Assembly: GCA_050179875.1 (NCBI GenBank)
Contig: JBFXES010000181.1
Location: forward strand, 1-5,954
Origin: JALOAT01 sp050179875
GTDB taxonomy: Bacteria > Pseudomonadota > Gammaproteobacteria > Thiohalomonadales > Thiohalomonadaceae
Length of the DNA stretch: 5,954 nt
Direction: 5' to 3'
Under the pieces are notes generated by a model. The model had not been told where the DNA came from. It did no database searches and was given only the letters and a program-made list of their open reading frames with translations. The translations under genes were made by a program, and so were the position numbers. Shown here in pieces: positions 1 to 4,545 of the stretch (within the stretch, counting starts at the first letter, position 1; every line of letters begins with the position of its first letter).

Positions 1-290
1 GCCGTATGCAGTACGGCGCGGTTTTCGGTCCAGTTGATGCGCTCGCCGCGGAACATGCGCTCGCGCCAGTCCTCCACGTCCGCCTGTCGCGCCAGATCGC
101 GCAGCAGGCCAAGGGTCTCCTCGGTGATGCGGTGCTTGGAGTAATCCACCAGCATGCCTTCCAGGGCCAGCGAGAATTTGCCGAAGCGCCGCGGATCGGC
201 GGCGAACATGTCGCGCATGTGGCGCTCCGCCATTCCCTCGTGGTGCGCCAGGAGTGCCTGCCACGCGGGCGAAGCGGTCAGTCTCGACAT
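1..290 (-). CDS. pgi: Glucose-6-phosphate isomerase, N-terminal part (runs off the left edge)
   Basis: Cytoplasmic enzyme interconverting glucose-6-phosphate and fructose-6-phosphate, linking glycolysis/gluconeogenesis to the pentose phosphate pathway. Only about 96 codons are present; the family is usually near 550 residues, so the catalytic core lies outside. Recognition rests on the N-terminal pattern: an AWQAL segment, then MLVDYSKHRITEET, then GERINWTENRAVLH, all close to E. coli Pgi. I chose the ATG at 290-288 because AAGGA (302-298) sits 7 bases before it and the resulting MSRLTASPAWQAL start resembles family N-termini. An in-frame ATG at 308-306, with a GGAA 5 bases upstream, would add six residues (MKKEAF). 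The gene follows zwf on the same strand with a 98-base gap and is probably co-transcribed, although a weak promoter may lie in the gap. The truncation is caused by the window edge. Function is confident, the exact start less so. Confidence 0.93.
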   Translation of the reverse strand, partial: MSRLTASPAWQALLAHHEGMAERHMRDMFAADPRRFGKFSLALEGMLVDYSKHRITEETLGLLRDLARQADVEDWRERMFRGERINWTENRAVLHT

Positions 291-297
291 GAAGGCT

Positions 298-302
298 TCC
301 TT
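298..302 (-). promoter_or_regulatory. Shine-Dalgarno AAGGA deciding the pgi start
   Basis: On the minus strand AAGGA is followed by 7 bases and then the ATG at 290. It lies inside the first codons of the longer alternative reading frame from ATG 308. Its quality and spacing favour initiation at 290, but the upstream ATG also has a usable GGAA, so both starts might be used. Confidence 0.55.
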
Positions 303-354
303 TTTCATGACAGTTCCGTTTCGGTGAAATCCGGCAGGGGTCCGTGAGGTCCTA

Positions 355-382
355 ACTATAATCGAGTTCGCACCGTTTGCAC
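355..382 (-). promoter_or_regulatory. Possible weak promoter in the zwf-pgi gap
   Basis: Reading the minus strand, TATAGT at 360-355 matches the sigma-70 -10 box at 5 of 6 positions. The best upstream hexamer, GTGCAA at 382-377 with a 16-base spacer, matches TTGACA at only 3 of 6. It could give pgi transcription separate from zwf. A box of this quality arises often by chance, so this is tentative. Confidence 0.22.
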
Positions 383-388
383 GGGTGC
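370..388 (-). repeat. Inverted repeat (hairpin) immediately after the zwf stop codon
   Basis: On the plus strand GCACCG (370-375) and CGGGTGC (382-388) pair as a 6-bp stem with one bulged G and a 6-base loop. The element abuts the zwf stop codon (391-389). No T-run follows it in the direction of transcription, so it is not a standard Rho-independent terminator. It could be an mRNA-stability or processing hairpin that lowers pgi expression relative to zwf. The pairing is seen in the sequence; the role is inferred. Confidence 0.4.
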
Positions 389-1888
389 TCAGTGTTCTTC
401 CGTCTCGCCGTCGTCCGGCTCCACGGAATGCCGCCACATCTGGTCTTCCTTGTCGAACAGCCGCAGCGATTCCGCGGGCCCCCAACTCCCCGCCGGGTAG
501 GTGTGGATGAAGTCGCGCTCCATGGACCACACCTTGAGGATCGGGTCCACCACACGCCAGGCCCAGCGCACTTCGTCGTAGCGCAGGAACAGCGAGTGAT
601 CGCCCTCGATGACGTCCAGCAACAGGGCCTCGTAGGCGTCCAGCCTCTCGGCCGCCGGCGCGTCGATGCTCGCATCCAGCAAGGCAGTGCGCGTGCGCAT
701 CTCCAGGCCAGGCACCTTGACCTGCACCTCCGCGCGCAGGCATTCCTTGGGCTGGATGCCCAGGATCAACCAGTTGGGCTTGAGGGCCTCGATGGGCGTC
801 TTGCGGAACAGTTGCTGCGGCGGATGCTTGAAGCGGATGGCGATCATGGACGTGTCGGCCGCCAGGCGCTTGCCGGTGCGGATGTAGAAGGGCACGCCGC
901 GCCAGCGCCAGTTGTCGATGTAGAGCTTGATGGCCGCGTAGGTCTCGGTGGTGCTGTTGGGCGCCACGCCGGGCTCCTCCACGTAGGCGGACACCTTCTC
1001 GCCATTCACGATGCCGCGGCGATACTGGGCGCGGAAGGCATGCGCATGCACCGCACTGGGCGGAATGGGGCGGATGGAGCGCAGCACCTTCACCTTTTCG
1101 TCGCGCAGGGACTCGGCGTCGAGCATGGCCGGCGGCTCCATGGCCACCAGGGTGAGCAGTTGCAGCAGGTGGCTCTGCAGCATGTCGCGCAGCGCGCCGG
1201 CGCCGTCGTAATAGTCGGCGCGGCGCTCGATGCCCTGCACCTCCGCGTGGGTGATCTGCACGTGGTCGATGTAGTTGCGGCTCCAGAGCGGCTCCATGAG
1301 CAGGTTGGCGAAGCGGAACACCAGCACGTTCTGCACCGTGCCCTTGCCGAGGTAATGATCGATGCGGAACAGCTGCTCCTCGGTGAAGTTGCGGTGCAGC
1401 CTCTCCTCCAGCATCTGGGCGCTCTCGAGGTCGTAGCCGAAGGGCTTTTCGATGACCAGCCGCCGCCAGCCGCCGTTTTCGTAATTCAGCGCCGCGGCGG
1501 CGAGGAAGTCGCTCACGGTGGCGAACTCCGACGGCCGGATGGCCATGTAGAAGACGACGTTCTGGGGCAGGTCGGGGGTGTGCTCCAAGAAATGGCGCAG
1601 CCGGCCGTAGGCCTCGAACTCATTCAGATCGCCCGAGAAGAACCGCAGCCGCGCGCGGAACCGTGCGAACAGGTCCTTCTGCAGGCCGCCGCGGGCCTTG
1701 GGGGCGAGCGTCTTCTCCACGGCGTTGCGCCAGGCCTCGTCGTCCCAGTCGCGGCGGCCGAAGCCCACGATGGTGAAACCCTCGGGCAGGCGGCGCGCCT
1801 CCTCCAGGTGGTAGAGCGCCGGCAGCAGCTTGTTGGCCGCCAGATTGCCCGTGGCGCCGAAGATCACGAAGGTGCAGGACTCGATCAT
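389..1888 (-). CDS. zwf: Glucose-6-phosphate 1-dehydrogenase
   Basis: Cytoplasmic enzyme oxidising glucose-6-phosphate to 6-phosphoglucono-lactone, the entry step of the oxidative pentose phosphate and Entner-Doudoroff routes. The 499-residue length is normal (E. coli 491). The N-terminal Rossmann domain has GATGNLAANK at residues 11-20. Arg45-Arg46, at the end of the second beta strand, are typical of binding the NADP 2'-phosphate. EKPFG (147-151) contains Lys148. The active-site segment RIDHYLGK (175-182) has Asp177, His178 and Lys182. The presumed general base is His240 in MLQSHLLQ. These numbers coincide with those of the well-studied Leuconostoc enzyme. The C-terminal domain includes VPFYIRTGKRL and GSWGP. 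Two signature positions differ from the usual: Gly183 where Glu is common (DHYLGKE) and Ser239 where Asn is common. It lies 40 bases after gnd and upstream of pgi, probably in one operon. The Shine-Dalgarno sequence before the ATG is weak. Confidence 0.97.
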   Translation of the reverse strand: MIESCTFVIFGATGNLAANKLLPALYHLEEARRLPEGFTIVGFGRRDWDDEAWRNAVEKTLAPKARGGLQKDLFARFRARLRFFSGDLNEFEAYGRLRHFLEHTPDLPQNVVFYMAIRPSEFATVSDFLAAAALNYENGGWRRLVIEKPFGYDLESAQMLEERLHRNFTEEQLFRIDHYLGKGTVQNVLVFRFANLLMEPLWSRNYIDHVQITHAEVQGIERRADYYDGAGALRDMLQSHLLQLLTLVAMEPPAMLDAESLRDEKVKVLRSIRPIPPSAVHAHAFRAQYRRGIVNGEKVSAYVEEPGVAPNSTTETYAAIKLYIDNWRWRGVPFYIRTGKRLAADTSMIAIRFKHPPQQLFRKTPIEALKPNWLILGIQPKECLRAEVQVKVPGLEMRTRTALLDASIDAPAAERLDAYEALLLDVIEGDHSLFLRYDEVRWAWRVVDPILKVWSMERDFIHTYPAGSWGPAESLRLFDKEDQMWRHSVEPDDGETEEH

Positions 1889-1928
1889 TCACGTCTCGCT
1901 CGGGTGGAGAAATACCGGCCAGGGCTGT

Positions 1929-2828
1929 TCATGCGCGGTGGCCCCCGAAGGCGTTGCGCATCATGGACAGCAGCCGGCCCTGGTAGCCCTCGGCGTCCTG
2001 GCTGGCGAAGCGCATGTGCAGGGCGAGGCTGATGACCGGCAGCGGCACGCCCTGTTCCACCGCCTCGATGGCCGTCCAGCGGCCCTCGCCCGAATCGGCG
2101 ACCACGCGCGTCACGGACGCGAGGGTCTGATCACGCGCGAGGCCTTCGGCGGTGAGATCGAGCAGCCAGCTGCGCACCACGGAACCGTGGCGCCACAGCT
2201 CGGCGATGCGGGCGAGATCGAGCTGGAATTCCTGCTTCGAGCGCAGCAGGTCGAAACCTTCGGCGAACGCCTGCATCATGCCGTACTCGATGCCGTTGTG
2301 GACCATCTTGGTGTAGTGCCCCGCACCCACCGGTCCCACGTGGGCCCAGCCGCGGTCGGGCGCCGGCGCCAGGGCGCGCAGCACCGGCTCGATGACGGCG
2401 ACGGTGTCGGGCGCGCCGCCGACCATCATGCAATAGCCCTCCTCCAGCCCCCAGATGCCGCCCGAGGTGCCGGCATCCACGAAGCGGATGCCGGCGGTCG
2501 CGAGCAGCGCGCCGCGGCGCTGCGAGTCGCGGTAGTTGGCATTGCCGCCGTCCACCACCACGTCGTCGGGCGACAGCCGGCCGCGCAGATCGAGCACCAT
2601 CTCCTCGGTGGCGGCACCTGCCGGGAGCATGAGCCACACCACCTTCGGACTGGGCAGTTGATCGAGCGCCTCGGCCACCGAGGCCGCGGCGATCATGCCT
2701 TCTTCAGCGGCGATCTTCCGCGCAACCTCCACGGTCCGGTTGTAGCCGACCACCTCGATGCCCTTGCGGCACAGGCGCCGCGCCATGTTCCCGCCCATTT
2801 TGCCGAGGCCGATGATTGCAATGCGCAT
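1929..2828 (-). CDS. gnd: 6-phosphogluconate dehydrogenase (decarboxylating), short YqeC-like type
   Basis: Oxidatively decarboxylates 6-phosphogluconate to ribulose-5-phosphate and CO2, the step after Zwf and lactone hydrolysis. At 299 residues it belongs to the short bacterial form rather than the ~470-residue E. coli Gnd type. Residues 7-15 form the dinucleotide loop GLGKMGGNM. Asn30-Arg31-Thr32 follow the second strand; in long Gnd enzymes an NR(S/T) triplet here goes with NADP. DGGNANYRDS (93-102) is the substrate-site signature, followed by GTSGGIWGLEEG (120-131). Catalytic Lys174, Asn178 and Glu181 lie in the H..KMVHNGIEYG motif. The C-terminal helical domain contains SGEGRW and ends in RNAFGG. 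GGAG lies 6 bases before the ATG, supporting this start. It is the first gene of the minus-strand cluster and is divergent from glgA. Family membership is firm; the coenzyme is inferred. Confidence 0.96.
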   Translation of the reverse strand: MRIAIIGLGKMGGNMARRLCRKGIEVVGYNRTVEVARKIAAEEGMIAAASVAEALDQLPSPKVVWLMLPAGAATEEMVLDLRGRLSPDDVVVDGGNANYRDSQRRGALLATAGIRFVDAGTSGGIWGLEEGYCMMVGGAPDTVAVIEPVLRALAPAPDRGWAHVGPVGAGHYTKMVHNGIEYGMMQAFAEGFDLLRSKQEFQLDLARIAELWRHGSVVRSWLLDLTAEGLARDQTLASVTRVVADSGEGRWTAIEAVEQGVPLPVISLALHMRFASQDAEGYQGRLLSMMRNAFGGHRA

Positions 2829-2844
2829 GGTTCACTCCGTCAGG

Positions 2845-2862
2845 ACATCGAAGCATTGATGT
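2845..2862. repeat. 18-bp imperfect palindrome upstream of gnd, possible operator
   Basis: ACATC (2845-2849) and GATGT (2858-2862) are perfect inverted arms; one further A/T pair inside continues the symmetry after a G/T mismatch. The centre is at 2853/2854. It begins 17 bases upstream of the gnd ATG and lies just downstream of the candidate gnd -10 box, so a repressor bound here would cover the start of transcription. As RNA it could instead form a small leader hairpin. I do not recognise it as the site of a known regulator. Confidence 0.38.
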
Positions 2863-2893
2863 AGTATGCGAGGCTTATTCTGGGACCTCGCTC

Positions 2894-2909
2894 CATAGGT
2901 AGGTCTATG
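2894..2909. repeat. Small inverted repeat CATAG-N6-CTATG over the glgA -10 box
   Basis: CATAG at 2894-2898 and CTATG at 2905-2909 are perfect inverted arms around the spacer GTAGGT. The right arm overlaps the candidate glgA -10 hexamer TATGAT (2906-2911), the usual place for a repressor operator. With only five pairs per arm, chance is a serious alternative. Confidence 0.28.
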
Positions 2910-2940
2910 ATTCTTGGCGGACACGGTTACGAGTAAATTT

Positions 2941-4404
2941 ATGTCGAAGATTCTGTTTGTCAGCAGCGAGGCGCATCCCCTGATCAAGACCGGCGGCCTG
3001 GGCGACGTGGGCGGCAGCCTGCCCGCCGCCCTCAAGCGCCTGCGCCATACAGTGCGCCTTGTGCTGCCGGCCTATCAACAGGCAGTGGCCCGTGCCGGCA
3101 AGCTCAAGACCATTGCCACCCTGCGCGTGACCCGCGGGGGCGCGCCGGCGCAGATCCTCGAGGGCCAGATGCCGGACACGCGCGTCAAGGTGTGGCTGGT
3201 GGACGTTCCAGGCTGCTTCGATCGCCCGGGCAATCCCTATCTGGGCGAGGACGGCCGCGACTGGCCCGACAACGCCGAGCGCTTCGCCACCTTCTGCCGC
3301 GTGGTGGTGGAACTGGCCATGGATCGCGCTGGCCTCGGCTGGCGACCCGACGTGGTGCACTGCAACGACTGGCAGACGGGCCTCGTGCCGGCCCTGCTCG
3401 CCCGCGAGGATAAGCGCCCCGCCACGGTGTTCACCATCCACAACCTCGCCTACCAGGGCCTGTTTCCCTGGGACAAGTTCGCCGCCCTGGGCCTGCCCGC
3501 CGACCTGTGGCACATGCATGCCATGGAGTTCCACAACCAGTTCTCCTTCATCAAGGGCGGACTGGTGTTCGCCGACTGGATCACCACCGTGAGCCCCACC
3601 TATGCGCGCGAGATCTGCGGGCCCGAACTGGGCTACGGACTGGATGGTCTGCTGCGGCACCGCAACGACCGGCTGACCGGCATCCTCAACGGCGCCGACT
3701 ACGACATCTGGAATCCGGCCGAGGACCAGCTCATCCCGCACTGCTACAGCGCGGCCACGCTGCACCACAAGTGCGCCAACAAGGCCGCGCTGCAGGAGCA
3801 GTTCATGCTCCCCGTGGACGGCAAGAAGCCGCTGGTGGGCTTCGTCGGGCGCATGGTGGAACAGAAGGGCATCGATCTGGTGCTGGGTACCCTCCCGGCG
3901 CTGGTGAAGAAGGGCGTGCAGGTGGCGGTGCTGGGCGCCGGGGAAACGGTTTTCGAGAAGGAGCTGTGCGCGCTCGCCAACCGCCACCCGCAGTCCATCG
4001 GCTACCACATCGGCTATGACGAGGCGCGCGCACACCTGGTGGAGGCGGGCGCCGACATGTTCCTCATGCCCTCCCGTTTCGAGCCCTGCGGCCTCAACCA
4101 GATCTACAGCCTGCGCTACGGCACCCCACCCATCGTGCGCCGCACCGGCGGCCTGGCCGATACCGTGGTGGACGCCACCCCCGAGGCCCTGGCCGACGGT
4201 TCCGCCACCGGTTTCCTGTTCGACGAGGTCAGCCCCGCGGCCGTGCTGACCGCCCTCGAGCGCGCGCTGGCCCTGTACCGCAAGCCCAAGGACTGGAAGC
4301 GCCTGATGGTCACCGGCATGGCGCAGGACTTCAGCTGGGAGGCCAGCGCCCGCGCCTACCTGGAGATCTACGCCAGGGCCCGCAGCCACGCCCGCGCCGC
4401 CTGA
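2941..4404 (+). CDS. glgA: Glycogen synthase (ADP-glucose:1,4-alpha-glucan glucosyltransferase, GT5)
   Basis: Transfers glucose from ADP-glucose to the non-reducing end of an alpha-1,4-glucan, elongating glycogen in the cytoplasm. The 487 residues are normal for the family (E. coli 477). The N-terminal GT5 domain has the ADP-glucose loop KTGGLGD with Lys16, then VVHCNDWQTG and FTIHNLAYQG, and later VSPTYAREI and LNGADYDIWNP. The C-terminal GT-B lobe has GRMVEQKG with Arg304 and Lys309, matching E. coli Arg300 and Lys305. SRFEPCG (378-384) carries Glu381, the equivalent of E. coli Glu377, followed by RRTGGLADTV. I start at the ATG at 2941 because MSKILFVSSEAHPL aligns with the family N-terminus. 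An upstream in-frame TTG at 2914 would add nine residues without a family match. The Shine-Dalgarno sequence is weak (CGAG). No glgC or glgB is adjacent. The gene is divergent from gnd and probably transcribed separately from ppc. Confidence 0.97.
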   Translation: MSKILFVSSEAHPLIKTGGLGDVGGSLPAALKRLRHTVRLVLPAYQQAVARAGKLKTIATLRVTRGGAPAQILEGQMPDTRVKVWLVDVPGCFDRPGNPYLGEDGRDWPDNAERFATFCRVVVELAMDRAGLGWRPDVVHCNDWQTGLVPALLAREDKRPATVFTIHNLAYQGLFPWDKFAALGLPADLWHMHAMEFHNQFSFIKGGLVFADWITTVSPTYAREICGPELGYGLDGLLRHRNDRLTGILNGADYDIWNPAEDQLIPHCYSAATLHHKCANKAALQEQFMLPVDGKKPLVGFVGRMVEQKGIDLVLGTLPALVKKGVQVAVLGAGETVFEKELCALANRHPQSIGYHIGYDEARAHLVEAGADMFLMPSRFEPCGLNQIYSLRYGTPPIVRRTGGLADTVVDATPEALADGSATGFLFDEVSPAAVLTALERALALYRKPKDWKRLMVTGMAQDFSWEASARAYLEIYARARSHARAA

Positions 4405-4417
4405 GCGGCTCCGCCGC
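4405..4417 (+). repeat. Short hairpin right after the glgA stop codon
   Basis: GCGGC (4405-4409) and GCCGC (4413-4417) form a 5-bp stem with a TCC loop, starting on the base after the glgA stop. There is no following T-run, so it does not qualify as an intrinsic terminator. It may protect the glgA 3' end, or be a chance product of GC-rich sequence. If glgA terminates before ppc, Rho-dependent termination is likely. Confidence 0.25.
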
Positions 4418-4440
4418 GGGCCGTCGCCTGGTGGCCGGCA

Positions 4441-4469
4441 TGAGCAATTTCCTACGGACGCGCTATAAT
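4441..4469 (+). promoter_or_regulatory. Probable sigma-70 promoter for ppc
   Basis: TATAAT at 4464-4469 is a perfect -10 hexamer in an otherwise GC-rich spacer, 76 bases before the ppc GTG. The -35 is weak: TGAGCA at 4441-4446 with a 17-base spacer matches TTGACA at 3 of 6 positions; ATGAGC one base to the left is similar. Transcription would start near 4476. The stretch between the -10 box and that point, GGTGCGC, is GC-rich, as in promoters negatively controlled by ppGpp/DksA. The box argues that ppc does not depend on readthrough from glgA. Confidence 0.6.
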
Positions 4470-4480
4470 GGTGCGCTTTT

Positions 4481-4513
4481 GCTCGCCCGGGTGACATGCC
4501 CGCCCGCGCGAGC
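4481..4513 (+). repeat. Strong hairpin in the ppc leader
   Basis: GCTCGC (4481-4486) pairs perfectly with GCGAGC (4508-4513). Inside, CGGG (4488-4491) pairs with CCCG (4499-4502) around the loop TGACATG. An unpaired C on the left and CCCGC on the right separate the two helices. If transcription starts near 4476, this structure sits at the very 5' end of the mRNA, where it could block RNase E access or affect translation. It ends 32 bases before the GTG. It has no T-tract after it and resembles no riboswitch I know. Confidence 0.5.
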
Positions 4514-4545
4514 CCCCATTCCGGCGCACCTCGAAAACCACAACC

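Larger units (their letters stand above)
2829..2940. promoter_or_regulatory. Divergent gnd/glgA intergenic regulatory region
   Basis: These 112 bases are visibly richer in A and T than the flanking genes and must drive gnd leftward and glgA rightward. Rightward, TATGAT at 2906-2911 matches the -10 consensus at 5 of 6 positions; GGGACC at 2882-2887 with an 18-base spacer is a poor -35. It would give a leader of roughly 20-25 bases before the glgA ATG. Leftward, CATACT at 2868-2863 is a 4 of 6 -10 match with no recognisable -35. Poor -35 boxes on both sides would fit activator-dependent promoters, but that is inference. Two inverted repeats, listed separately, overlap these boxes. Confidence 0.5.

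Noticed and set aside
377..2032. Long open frame on the plus strand opposite zwf (551 codons), and another from 1830 to 2864 opposite gnd
   Set aside because: They lie antisense to clearly recognised enzymes. Their His/Gln/Leu/Ala/Gly-rich translation is typical of the reverse complement of GC-rich coding sequence, and they contain no domain.
2914..2940. TTG start extending GlgA by nine residues
   Set aside because: The added residues have no counterpart at the conserved GlgA N-terminus, and the ATG at 2941 gives the expected MSKILFVSSE start.
3195..3202. GCTGGTGG octamer identical to the E. coli Chi site (another near 3830)
   Set aside because: Both are inside glgA and encode ordinary Leu-Val codons in GC-rich sequence; chance occurrence is expected and Chi sequence varies between species.
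4405..4440. Rho-independent terminator after glgA
   Set aside because: Small GC stems are present but no T-run follows them before the ppc promoter; the TTTT at 4477-4480 is not preceded by a stable stem.
2905..4497. 530-codon open frame on the minus strand opposite glgA
   Set aside because: It covers glgA completely, its composition is that of an antisense shadow, and glgA has full family motifs in its own frame.
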